A DNA stretch of 64,000 nt from an uncultured Bacilli bacterium (GTDB taxonomy: Bacteria > Bacillota_I > Bacilli_A > RF39 > UBA660). Below, piece by piece: positions 45,442 to 52,707 of this stretch. Both the position numbers and the translations under genes were made by a program. Below the pieces are notes generated by a model, which had not been told where the DNA came from, did no database searches, and saw only the letters and a list, made by a program, of their open reading frames with translations. Location of the stretch: the NCBI GenBank assembly GCA_934130545.1, contig CAKOYD010000007.1, positions 6,062-70,061 on the forward strand, given 5' to 3'. Positions within the stretch are counted from its first letter, which is position 1; each line of letters starts with the position of its first letter.

Positions 45442-46002
45442 ATGTATGAAAATAGTAATGATAAAAAGAATTTCTTTTATATAGTTATCTTAATTCTAAC
45501 TTTGATTACAATGATAGTAGGTATTACTTTTGCTTTATATTCTTTAATGGCTAGTCAAAAGAAGGATAATACAATATTATATACAGGTAAGCTAGAATTA
45601 AACTTTATTGATGGAATATACATTGATAATCCTACTTTATTTCCTAGAAATGTACCTAGTGTTAATGATTATGATAATGTATATAGAAATAATTTTGTTG
45701 TAACTAGTACTGGTACTTTAGATCAAAGAATTAGTATTAGCGTTGAGATGATAGAGAATACTTTCAATGATGGTAATATTAAGTATGCTTTATACAACGC
45801 TAATAATGTGTTAATGAGTAGTGGTAATTTACCTAAGACAGGTGTAGTTAATATGGCTAATAATTTGTTCTTAGGATATAATGAAAGTGCAAGATATTTA
45901 CTTCTTGTTTGGTTTGATGATAATGGTGAGAATCAAAATGAAGATATGGGAAAGGTTATTAAAGCTAAAATTAATGTAGAATCTATACAAATTAGAAAAT
46001 AA
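45442..46002 (+). CDS. SipW-type exported protein, TasA/camelysin-like
   Basis: The ATG at 45442 is chosen because AGGTGAT precedes it at the same distance as in neighbouring genes; upstream in-frame GTG and ATG codons overlap the previous stop. The 186 aa protein has a signal segment ending in MIVGITFALYSLMASQ. Unlike its two neighbours it lacks the Cys-pair signature; instead it resembles the protein at 9997 (KYALYNANNVLMSSGNLPKTG compared with FRYKLVRGGTVIASGNFS, and a late YLLLVWFDDNGENQNEDMGKVIKAKINV block). The unit therefore combines both subtypes found in the window. Structural surface role inferred. Confidence 0.68.
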   Translation: MYENSNDKKNFFYIVILILTLITMIVGITFALYSLMASQKKDNTILYTGKLELNFIDGIYIDNPTLFPRNVPSVNDYDNVYRNNFVVTSTGTLDQRISISVEMIENTFNDGNIKYALYNANNVLMSSGNLPKTGVVNMANNLFLGYNESARYLLLVWFDDNGENQNEDMGKVIKAKINVESIQIRK

Positions 46003-46006
46003 TATC

Positions 46007-46035
46007 TAGATATTTTCTTAGTTATAGTATATAAT
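46007..46035 (+). promoter_or_regulatory. promoter of rluB
   Basis: TAGATA (46007-46012), 17 bp and TATAAT (46030-46035). Confidence 0.5.
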
Positions 46036-46055
46036 ACATGGATAGGTGAAATTTT

Positions 46056-46772
46056 ATGGAGAGATTACAAAAAGTTATTGCTAATTTAGGTTATTGTTCA
46101 AGAAGAAAAGCTGAAGAACTAATTAGTGATGGTAAAGTTAAAGTTAATGGTATTACAGTTAGAGAAATGGGAGTAAAAGTAAAGAGTAGTGATACTATTG
46201 AGGTAGAGAATACTATTTTAGATAATAATAAGAACTATGAATATTATATTTTAAATAAACCTAAGGGTGTTGTTAGTACAGTAAGTGATGATTTAGGAAG
46301 AAAGACAGTAGTAGATTTAATAGATACTAAAACAAGAATATATCCAATTGGTAGATTAGATTATGATACTACAGGGTTATTACTTCTTACTAATGACGGA
46401 GTACTTGCTAATAAACTTATGCATCCTTCTAGTAATATTTATAAAACTTATGTGGCTAGAGTAGATGGTATAGTTAAGGGGTATGATATTAAACGATTAA
46501 AAGATGGTGTTATGATTGATGGTGTTAAGACTGCTAAATGTCATGTTAAATTAAAAAGTGTTGATGCTAAGAAAGAAAAAAGTATTGTAGAATTAACTAT
46601 TCATGAAGGAAAGAATCATCAAGTTAAAAAGATGTTTGAGTCTTTAGGATATAGAGTATCTAAATTAAAGAGGGAAAAGTATGCTAATATGGATTTAACA
46701 GGGTTGAAGACAGGAGAATATAGAAAACTATCTAATAAAGAAATTGCAATTTTATATAGTTTGATAAAGTAA
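46056..46772 (+). CDS. rluB: 23S/16S rRNA pseudouridine synthase (RsuA/RluB family)
   Basis: The enzyme isomerises a specific rRNA uridine to pseudouridine. The 238 aa product has an N-terminal S4 RNA-binding domain (MERLQKVIANLGYCSRRKAEELISDGKVKVNG) and the catalytic domain with the signature IGRLDYDTTGLLLLTNDG containing the catalytic Asp, followed by KTYVARV and the late IHEGKNHQVKKMFESLGYRVSKLKREKY motif. RluB and RsuA are hard to separate by sequence alone. RluB (23S) is preferred because in Firmicutes this gene type is common near scpAB, although scpAB here lies 14 kb away. It has its own promoter. Confidence 0.88.
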   Translation: MERLQKVIANLGYCSRRKAEELISDGKVKVNGITVREMGVKVKSSDTIEVENTILDNNKNYEYYILNKPKGVVSTVSDDLGRKTVVDLIDTKTRIYPIGRLDYDTTGLLLLTNDGVLANKLMHPSSNIYKTYVARVDGIVKGYDIKRLKDGVMIDGVKTAKCHVKLKSVDAKKEKSIVELTIHEGKNHQVKKMFESLGYRVSKLKREKYANMDLTGLKTGEYRKLSNKEIAILYSLIK

Positions 46773-46782
46773 TATAGAATAG

Positions 46783-46811
46783 TTGATTTTTGGATGATTG
46801 TTTGGTATAAT
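46783..46811 (+). promoter_or_regulatory. promoter of the 400-residue protein
   Basis: TTGATT (46783-46788), 17 bp ending in TGG, and TATAAT (46806-46811). Confidence 0.75.
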
Positions 46812-46841
46812 TTATAATGAATTGAAGGAGAGGTTGTTAAT

Positions 46842-48044
46842 ATGAACTTTGTAAATTTTACGGGTATTGATTTTGATGAACGAAATAGACTTAATAGTAA
46901 ATTAGCTTCTTTAGATGAGAAAAAAATGAATCAAATAAGACTTTTAACTTTATTTATAGATGGTAATAAAGATGTTTTTGGTAGAGGTAATACGATTGAT
47001 TTTAATTCCTTTGATAATTCAAATCAATTAAGAGAAGCATTTATTTATTTAAGATATTCTATTAAGTATTCTGGAGTAGATGCTGATAGAGCAAATCGTT
47101 TAGGGGGAATACTTGATGATTTTTATGCTAAATTAAGTGACATTTATGCTAAACGTAATGATGTTAATGAAGAAATAAATAAGTTTGAAAGTGAACATAG
47201 AAGTAATCTTAGTGATGAAGATTTGAGACCTTCAGTAGAATATATTAACAGTATAAATACTATTAGTAATAGAGTTGGTGAAAGTAGAAATAAAATTGCT
47301 ATTATTGCTGAATATATAAGAAGTATTGATACTGAAGAGTTTATGAGAAATAATCATAGAAAGATGATTAATGATTTAGAAAATACAATTAATTTTGATT
47401 TAGGCTTGATATGTAATTTATTAGCTTCTAAGAATTTAAGTGTTGATAATTATCGTGATTATAGAAGTAATGTTAAATATAATTTGGCTAATATGAAGGG
47501 AACAAGTTTAGTTTTAGGTAATCTTTCATATGATGTTATGAATTATGAATATGATAGACTTGTTGATATGCTAAGAGGAACTAAAAGAAGCGTAGAGGTT
47601 AATAATACTCCAGAACCTGAAGTATCTGAAAATCAGGTAAATCATAAAGAACCTACACCAAGTGCAGTAGAGGAACCTGTTGTTCCAGAAACTCCTGTAG
47701 AAGAAAATTCATTAGGTGGTACACCTGAGAATAATATTCCTGATGAAAGTTTTGATGAAGAATTTAATGTTGACGAAGAGGAAGAAGAACGTGAACCAGT
47801 CGATAATAGTCCTTTAACACAATTTAAAGATAAATTTAAACATGCTGTTAAGGGAATATCAACAGCAAATAGTAAATTAAAAGAAAATATTAATAATAAA
47901 GTATTACGTAAATCTGCTTTAAGATGGATTGGTGTTGTTGGTGTTTTAGCTGTTGCAGCAGTAATTAATCCAGCATTACTATTTGGTGGTGCTGCTATTG
48001 GTGCTGGTGTTTATGAATATAACATTGCAAAGAAAATGAAATAA
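46842..48044 (+). CDS. helical protein with C-terminal membrane hairpin
   Basis: A 400 aa protein of unknown family. Residues 1-250 are predicted mostly helical with charged coiled-coil character (KRNDVNEEINKFESEHRSNL, NKIAIIAEYIRSIDTEEFMRNNHRKMINDLENT). A Pro/Glu-rich linker follows (about 255-325, with EEFNVDEEEEERE), then a basic segment and a hydrophobic C-terminus (LRWIGVVGVLAVAAVINPALLFGGAAIGAGVYEYNIAKKMK) with one long or two short TM segments. It is therefore probably a cytoplasmic protein tethered by its C-terminus. The layout (helical head, acidic linker) resembles the coiled-coil protein at 36927. The next small gene is 18 bp downstream. Confidence 0.5.
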   Translation: MNFVNFTGIDFDERNRLNSKLASLDEKKMNQIRLLTLFIDGNKDVFGRGNTIDFNSFDNSNQLREAFIYLRYSIKYSGVDADRANRLGGILDDFYAKLSDIYAKRNDVNEEINKFESEHRSNLSDEDLRPSVEYINSINTISNRVGESRNKIAIIAEYIRSIDTEEFMRNNHRKMINDLENTINFDLGLICNLLASKNLSVDNYRDYRSNVKYNLANMKGTSLVLGNLSYDVMNYEYDRLVDMLRGTKRSVEVNNTPEPEVSENQVNHKEPTPSAVEEPVVPETPVEENSLGGTPENNIPDESFDEEFNVDEEEEEREPVDNSPLTQFKDKFKHAVKGISTANSKLKENINNKVLRKSALRWIGVVGVLAVAAVINPALLFGGAAIGAGVYEYNIAKKMK

Positions 48045-48062
48045 AAGGGAAGAGGTTAGTAT

Positions 48063-48335
48063 ATGAGTTTAAAAAGATATGATGTGCTTACTTTAGATGA
48101 TGATAGTCAAGTAGTAGTTATTGATTCTATTAGTCATGAAGGTGAAGAATTTATCTTTACTGATGAAGTAGATGAAACTGGTGATGATACTAAACAAAAA
48201 TATAGAATTTTAAGAGTATGTTATGAAGATGGTACAATTGAAAGTGTTAATGATCCAAAGTTATTATCAGATTTGGTACCAATATTTGAAAAGAATTTAA
48301 AAATGAGTATTAATTTAGAAAATCCTATGAATTAG
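48063..48335 (+). CDS. small soluble hypothetical protein
   Basis: A 90 aa acidic protein with GGGAAGAGG upstream. It is predicted beta-rich (YDVLTLDDDSQVVVIDSISHEGEEFIFTDEVDE, then KYRILRVCYEDGTIESVNDPKLLSDLVPIF). The pattern of a short beta protein beginning with an L.DDDG-like turn is loosely like DUF1292, but the match is too weak to name. It is cotranscribed with the preceding helical protein (18 bp gap). The stop codon lies inside a strong terminator stem, so the unit ends here. Confidence 0.55.
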   Translation: MSLKRYDVLTLDDDSQVVVIDSISHEGEEFIFTDEVDETGDDTKQKYRILRVCYEDGTIESVNDPKLLSDLVPIFEKNLKMSINLENPMN

Positions 48336-48345
48336 GATTTTTTTT
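48319..48345 (+). terminator. terminator overlapping the stop codon
   Basis: AAAATCCTA (48319-48327) pairs with TAGGATTTT (48333-48341); a T run follows. Confidence 0.85.
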
Positions 48346-48354
48346 ATGCAAATT

Positions 48355-48382
48355 AAAAACCCATTACTATGGGGCAATGGGT
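48355..48382 (-). terminator. terminator of spoVS (minus strand)
   Basis: On the minus strand ACCCATT (48382-48376) pairs with AATGGGT (48365-48359) followed by TTTT, just after the spoVS stop. Confidence 0.7.
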
Positions 48383-48389
48383 AACAAAT

Positions 48390-48650
48390 TTATTTAGCTT
48401 CAACTATTAATTTGATAGCAGTTCTTTCTTCGCCATCAATCATAATATCAGTAAATGCTGGAATACAGATTAGGTTTTTACCAGCTGGTGCGACAAAGCC
48501 TCTGGCAATGGCAATAGCTTTAATAGCTTGATTTAATGCTCCGGCACCAATAGCTTGTATTTCAACAGTATTTTTTTCTTTGAGAACATTAGCTAATGCT
48601 CCTGCTATTGAATTTGGGTTAGATTTTGACCTTACTTTTAGTGTTTCCAT
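48390..48650 (-). CDS. spoVS: SpoVS-like protein
   Basis: An 86 aa protein matching stage V sporulation protein S almost end to end in pattern: METLKVRSKSNPNSIAGALANVLKE, VEIQAIGAGALNQAIKAIAIARGFVAPAGKNL and DGEERTAIKLIVEAK. SpoVS has an Alba-like fold; in Bacillus it affects spore coat assembly and septation timing, but it is also found in bacteria that do not sporulate, so it is not evidence for sporulation. It is a single gene transcribed leftward with its own terminator. Identification is firm; the function in this organism is open. Confidence 0.92.
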   Translation of the reverse strand: METLKVRSKSNPNSIAGALANVLKEKNTVEIQAIGAGALNQAIKAIAIARGFVAPAGKNLICIPAFTDIMIDGEERTAIKLIVEAK

Positions 48651-48712
48651 ATATATTATTTTATCCTTTCTTTAACACTATAATATATGTTTATATTTTT
48701 AAATAATGCTAA

Positions 48713-48741
48713 TTGATTAATTATTTTTAATTTGGTATACT
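48713..48741 (+). promoter_or_regulatory. promoter giving a near-leaderless transcript
   Basis: TTGATT (48713-48718), 17 bp ending in TGG, and TATACT (48736-48741). The expected start site (about 48748) coincides with the first possible start codons of the next gene. Confidence 0.65.
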
Positions 48742-48750
48742 TTTAATGTG

Positions 48751-49800
48751 ATGGATATGAATAAGTTATATAATAAAAAAGTATTTAAATGGTTTCTAGT
48801 TTCTAGATTATTATTACTATTAATAATATTATTTTATTGTTTATTTAGTAATACTAATGTTTTGGATATATATAGCTATTTTGATAATGAATGGTATGTA
48901 GAGATAGCTAATAATGGATATAGTGATGGGACAGTAGTTTTCTTTCCGTTAATACCTTTAATTATTAGATATTTAGGAAGTGTTTCTTTAGTAATTATTA
49001 ATATAGTTTGTACTTATTTTACAGGGTTAATTATATACAAATTAAGTAGTATAAAAGGTAGTAAGTTATGGTTCTTTTCACCTATAGCAATATTTTCAAT
49101 ATTGTTATATACAGAGAGTATATTTATATTTTTAACAATATTAACATTATATTTATATAAAAATAAGAAATATTTATTAGCAGGTATTAGTTTAGGATTA
49201 TCAGTCTTCTGTAGAAATATGGGTAGTATGTTATTCTTTAGTATATTTATATATATGTTTTATGAATTTATTAAAGGTAGAGTTAAGTTTAAAGATATTT
49301 TAATTATGTATATTCCTGCGACAATAATTAGTTTAATATATCCAGTATATTTACAAGTTATATTTAACAATTGGCATTTATTTATTGATTCACAGCATAT
49401 GTATTGGGATAGAATTAGTAGTAATATATTTTTAGTAATAATTATGGATATTAAGTATGTTATTAAGTTTCCTGTTTTTGGTAATTGTTTATATTTTGTT
49501 GTTAATTATATGTTTTTAGGGTTAATGATATATTTAATTTATAAAGATATAGTAAAAAATAAGAAATTAACTATTAATAGTATGTATATGATATTATCTA
49601 TATTAGCTATATTTAGTAGTTGTAGAGATGGTTATAATATACCTAGTACTAGTTTTTATCGTTATTTTTTAGGATGTTATCCAATATATTTAATTAGTAG
49701 TGAAGAGAATGATAAAGTATATAATATTATTTTATATGTATTTTTAATATTTTTTATTATATGTTGTATGTTATTTGTAGCTAATGTATTTTTTTGTTAA
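48751..49800 (+). CDS. PIG-V/Gpi18-like GT-C glycosyltransferase
   Basis: A polytopic membrane protein of about 349 aa with about nine TM segments. The signature YFDNEWYVEIANNGYSDG followed by VVFFPLIPLIIRYLG corresponds to the WDSxWYxxIAxxGY ... FFPLYP motif of PIG-V/Gpi18-like mannosyltransferases, in which the acidic residue near the first loop is catalytic. It presumably transfers a sugar from a polyprenyl-phosphate donor outside the membrane. Start candidates are GTG 48748, ATG 48751 and ATG 48757; none has a ribosome binding site and the promoter lies so close that the mRNA is probably leaderless. The acceptor is unknown. Confidence 0.78.
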   Translation: MDMNKLYNKKVFKWFLVSRLLLLLIILFYCLFSNTNVLDIYSYFDNEWYVEIANNGYSDGTVVFFPLIPLIIRYLGSVSLVIINIVCTYFTGLIIYKLSSIKGSKLWFFSPIAIFSILLYTESIFIFLTILTLYLYKNKKYLLAGISLGLSVFCRNMGSMLFFSIFIYMFYEFIKGRVKFKDILIMYIPATIISLIYPVYLQVIFNNWHLFIDSQHMYWDRISSNIFLVIIMDIKYVIKFPVFGNCLYFVVNYMFLGLMIYLIYKDIVKNKKLTINSMYMILSILAIFSSCRDGYNIPSTSFYRYFLGCYPIYLISSEENDKVYNIILYVFLIFFIICCMLFVANVFFC

Positions 49801-49861
49801 GTAATGATTGTTTTTTTACTTATGGTGTGATATATTAAGAGGACTGATTGGTGGATTATAT

Positions 49862-50551
49862 ATGAATACTGTTTATGGTAAGTATAAATTATTGTCAGAC
49901 TTTGAATTTGATGAATTGTTTTTTCTTGAAAAGCCAAAAGATGAGTTTATTGTATTTTTTGAATTATTAATAAAAGAAATAACTAATTATTGTAAAAATA
50001 ATGGGCTTGATTCAAGTATAAAATTTGTAGGTAATGGTATGACTTCAGCAGTTTATAGTATTGGTGATAAATTTATTAAAATAGGTATACCTAGAAAAAA
50101 TGAATGTATACCTTATTGTGAATACTTGTTACAAACTATTATAAATCGTGATTTTGAATTTGATGGTTATCCAATACATATTGAAGTAACACAAAAGGTT
50201 TTAGTATATCAAGATATAAAAAAGTATTGTTCTTGTAGTGAATTTTCGGCAATAATAGATGATTTTTATGAAAAACTTTATTCTATTGGATTGGCATCAA
50301 GTGATTTACATATTGGTAATATTGGTATATTAACATCAGCTAATACAATTCATTTTGATTTAGGTAATTTTGATATTGGTAATGATATAGCTACTTCAAT
50401 TATGAATAATAACAATTTAAGGGTTAGACATGCCGGGGAGTTTGTTATAATTGATCTTGATTGTTTAAAAATTGTGAACATGACTAAATATTTAGAATAT
50501 CTAAGAAGCATTGGTTTTAATTTCGAGAATCGTAATGTTAAAAGACTATGA
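49862..50551 (+). CDS. small protein kinase-like (or aminoglycoside phosphotransferase-like) protein
   Basis: The ATG at 49862 follows GGTGGAT. The 229 aa protein has kinase-fold landmarks in order: a glycine loop region VGNGMTSAVYSIGDKFIKIG with a candidate Lys, a hinge-like KVLVYQDIKKYC, the catalytic loop GLASSDLHIGNIGIL (Asp and Asn as in HxDxxxxN) and a metal-binding IIDLD in place of DFG. The fold is close to minimal Ser/Thr or small-molecule kinases. It ends soon after IDLD, so the C-lobe is short. It stands alone before an accessory region. The substrate is unknown, and the assignment rests on motif order only. Confidence 0.55.
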   Translation: MNTVYGKYKLLSDFEFDELFFLEKPKDEFIVFFELLIKEITNYCKNNGLDSSIKFVGNGMTSAVYSIGDKFIKIGIPRKNECIPYCEYLLQTIINRDFEFDGYPIHIEVTQKVLVYQDIKKYCSCSEFSAIIDDFYEKLYSIGLASSDLHIGNIGILTSANTIHFDLGNFDIGNDIATSIMNNNNLRVRHAGEFVIIDLDCLKIVNMTKYLEYLRSIGFNFENRNVKRL

Positions 50552-50869
50552 ATAATAGTTAATTAGGCATTTAGAAATAAATATGAAATTAAAATATGGT
50601 AAAAATTAAAGTATATGATTTGTTCATGTATTTTTTTGTTTTTATTACGAAGCATTGAAGATAAAAACATAATTTTTCTTGATTTTTATTGGATTTTAAA
50701 TGGAATTTTCTTTTATTCATAAGATGTCATTTTGGTTAATTATTTTGTAAAAAACGGTTGTATAAAGAACAAATGCTTACTATATTCTAAAGGTAAAACA
50801 AGATAATATTTTAATACAAACGATAATTGATATGTCAATTTGCAAGTGTGTTTTTAAATTATCAAAATA
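50552..50869. other. non-coding AT-rich stretch
   Basis: No convincing gene, RNA or strong hairpin is seen in these 318 bases. The left copy of the duplicated tRNA-Thr flank starts within it at 50833. Confidence 0.5.
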
Positions 50870-50944
50870 AAACTACTTTCAATTTAATTTTGAGAGTAGT
50901 TTTTATATTGCCTCGAAAAGTTCGAGTATCAATTAATCTGGTGC
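50833..50944. repeat. left copy of the duplicated tRNA-Thr flank
   Basis: In order: TGTCAATTTGCA (50833-50844), a hairpin CTCGAA/TTCGAG (50912-50926) and AATCTGGTGC (50935-50944). The same three elements in the same order occur at 51740-51866, where the last is the 3' end of tRNA-Thr. The copies differ in the sequence between elements. Confidence 0.6.
50870..50906. terminator. terminator-like hairpin
   Basis: AAACTACTTTCAA (50870-50882) pairs with TTGAGAGTAGTTT (50890-50902), with one G-T pair; followed by TTAT. Confidence 0.7.
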
Positions 50945-50980
50945 CCTAAGGGAAGAAGTATAACAACAAAAAAATTATAG

Positions 50981-51685
50981 TTAATTATAAAAATAGTTAT
51001 AATATTCATATAAAAAATCAAGATTCTGTTTTACATATAAAATATTATCATCTATTAATTGTTTTAATATCTTACTAGCGGAATATTCATCTTTATATTT
51101 TAGTACTGAAATTTTTGAACTGTCAATTACCTTATTAGAGTACGTATGCATATTCCAATACTCCATTTTTTTATCCTTTAAATCACTTACACTAGGATAT
51201 AACAACTTTAAAAAGCTTTCATAATAAGTTTCTTTTACTTCATCTAAATCATTGTAGTCAAAATCTACATTTTCTTCTAAATCTAAAATCAAGAAAACAC
51301 TATTATCTAAGATATTTTTAAGTTGATTAAATACTTTTGTACGTTTATTTTTACTCTTTAAGGATTTACTAACAATATAATTAGGAATACACTTAATACA
51401 TAATGGCATTCTCATATAAAAAGTTCCCAAACAATAGATTTGATTACTTATTCCAAATTTTGATGTTAGCCATCTTAACCAAACATCCATAAGTGTTAAT
51501 ACTCCGTTTCCTCCTTGAGAAAAAAATACCTTTTTACTTTTCTCTACATATAAGGAATTTTTCCCTATTCTTGGTTCTAAACCATTTTTTATAATAGTAC
51601 TTAAATTATTTTTATTAGTATAGTGAAAAAAAACTTCATTCATATTAATTTGGGAAATATCTTTTATATTAAAACTATTTTTCAT
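50981..51685 (-). CDS. orphan protein, possible ADP-ribosyltransferase-like fold
   Basis: A 234 aa soluble protein. The N-terminal part FFHYTNKNNLSTIIKNGLEPRIGKNS, KVFFSQGGNGVLTLMDVWLRWL recalls a group of uncharacterised Firmicutes proteins whose HYT...GL.PR opening is similar to ADP-ribosyltransferase/KptA-like folds; the catalytic residues cannot be assigned. Codon use is different from the flanking genes in having many AAA and AAT codons and few GGT. It is the only gene between two copies of a tRNA-Thr flanking sequence, so it may have been acquired as a small module. It could be a toxin or defence protein; that is speculation. Confidence 0.45.
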   Translation of the reverse strand: MKNSFNIKDISQINMNEVFFHYTNKNNLSTIIKNGLEPRIGKNSLYVEKSKKVFFSQGGNGVLTLMDVWLRWLTSKFGISNQIYCLGTFYMRMPLCIKCIPNYIVSKSLKSKNKRTKVFNQLKNILDNSVFLILDLEENVDFDYNDLDEVKETYYESFLKLLYPSVSDLKDKKMEYWNMHTYSNKVIDSSKISVLKYKDEYSASKILKQLIDDNILYVKQNLDFLYEYYNYFYN

Positions 51686-51739
51686 ATTATCATCAAACCT
51701 TTAATTGTAATTAATTCTATTGACATTATTTAATATTGT

Positions 51740-51866
51740 TGTCAATTTGCATATTTGTTTTTTGATTAAAAAATTAATTTAATTTACATAAATATATTTT
51801 AACATAAATTTAATTATTTTAAAACTCGAACTATAAAAGTGTTCGAGTTTCCTATCAATCTGGTGC
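51740..51866. repeat. right copy of the duplicated tRNA-Thr flank
   Basis: TGTCAATTTGCA (51740-51751), a hairpin AAACTCGAAC/GTTCGAGTTT (51822-51850) and AATCTGGTGC (51857-51866), the order seen at 50833-50944. It includes the tRNA-Thr terminator and its 3' CCA. Confidence 0.6.
51815..51850 (-). terminator. terminator of tmRNA/tRNA-Thr (minus strand)
   Basis: Minus strand AAACTCGAAC (51850-51841) pairs with GTTCGAGTTTT (51831-51821), followed by AT-rich sequence. Confidence 0.75.
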
Positions 51867-51936
51867 TGAAAATAAGAATCGAACTTACGACCTATTCATT
51901 ACGAGTGAATTGCTCTACCGACTGAGCTATTTCAGC
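51861..51936 (-). tRNA. tRNA-Thr (anticodon CGT)
   Basis: On the minus strand: acceptor GCTGAAA with TTTCAGC, D stem GCTC/GAGC, anticodon stem ATTCA/TGAAT with loop CTCGTAA (anticodon CGT), variable AGGTC, T arm GTAAG-TTCGATT-CTTAT, discriminator A and encoded CCA. It follows the tmRNA by 5 bp and is probably cotranscribed with it. Confidence 0.94.
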
Positions 51937-51941
51937 ATATA

Positions 51942-52289
51942 TGGTGGAGTCGAGGGGAATCGAACCCCTGTCCAAAAATATAGTAATTTGAATATCTACA
52001 AGTTTAGTTAGTTTTTTAGTTTCATAAATATTATCAAAACTAACAAGTGCTAATATTTACTATCCTATGAAATTCTTTATATAGGCTAGGATACTATATA
52101 GTATAGCTTACTTTATAAGTTTCTGTTATTTCTAGTAAGCAAAGAAATAGAGAAACCTGTGCTTGCTAAATTAAGCAAATGCTACAGCTGTTCTATTACT
52201 GTTTCCAGTTATTATTTTGTGTCCTTAACGTGGACGTTCGACTTGCAATTCTAATCCTGTTTATTTCTGTCGAAACCATGGACGACCCC
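51942..52289 (-). ncRNA. ssrA: transfer-messenger RNA (tmRNA)
   Basis: tmRNA rescues stalled ribosomes and tags the nascent peptide. The 5' end GGGGTCGTCCATGGTTTCGACAG and the 3' end with GGGGTTCGATTCCCC-type T arm and CCA are diagnostic; the acceptor halves pair at the two ends (about 348 nt). The tag reading frame ends SNRTAVAFA followed by TAA at about 52167-52172. By analogy with the AGTC-GGT junction in Bacillus, the resume codon is probably GGA, giving GNSNRTAVAFA; the resume codon is inference. It is transcribed leftward from a TTGACA-18-TACAAT promoter and is followed closely by tRNA-Thr. Confidence 0.93.
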
Positions 52290-52301
52290 ATTTGCTAGAT
52301 A

Positions 52302-52331
52302 ATTGTATCACATTTGTATAGTATATGTCAA
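52302..52331 (-). promoter_or_regulatory. promoter of ssrA (minus strand)
   Basis: Minus strand TTGACA (52331-52326), 18 bp and TACAAT (52307-52302). Confidence 0.8.
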
Positions 52332-52397
52332 TTCTCGAGTTTTATATACTACTTGATATTAATATTTTTCTATATACTATATAAAAAGGAGGTAGTG

Positions 52398-52679
52398 ATG
52401 GATAATATTTATGATTTAATAGAGTATTCGATGATAGCTAGTTTTATTTCAACACAAGTGATTCAAAAGATAAAAGAAACTGCTAATCCTTCGGCTTTAG
52501 TAACTTCTATTATATCTATAGTAGTTTCTTTTATAGCTGGGGCTTGTTTATGCTTATCTTTTAGTGGACATAGTTTTGTTTGTTCAATATGGGTAGGTTT
52601 ATTTACAATAATAGGAAGTGATACGTTTTATAAGAAGTTTAAAGGGTTATTTGGGCTTAAATCTTCTAAAGATAGTTAA
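52398..52679 (+). CDS. small two-TM membrane protein
   Basis: A 93 aa protein starting after AAAGGAGG at ATG 52398; the frame is open upstream but without a start signal. It has a polar N-terminus (DLIEYSMIASFISTQVIQKIKETANPSALVTS) and two TM segments (SIISIVVSFIAGACLCLSF and CSIWVGLFTIIGSDTFY), ending in a basic KKFKGLFGLKSSKDS tail. Size and layout resemble holin-like or small accessory membrane proteins, but no specific family is recognised and there is no lysis cassette beside it. It is the first of three closely spaced genes with the glycosyltransferase and the superoxide dismutase. Confidence 0.6.
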   Translation: MDNIYDLIEYSMIASFISTQVIQKIKETANPSALVTSIISIVVSFIAGACLCLSFSGHSFVCSIWVGLFTIIGSDTFYKKFKGLFGLKSSKDS

Positions 52680-52707
52680 CTGTCATATTATTTATTAGGA
52701 GGTATTA

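Noticed and set aside
48390..48650. spoVS as evidence that the organism forms spores
   Set aside because: SpoVS is also present in non-sporulating lineages and no other sporulation gene is in the window.
52398..52679. Phage holin with lysis cassette
   Set aside because: Two TM segments and small size are compatible, but neighbours are a glycosyltransferase and superoxide dismutase; no endolysin is adjacent.
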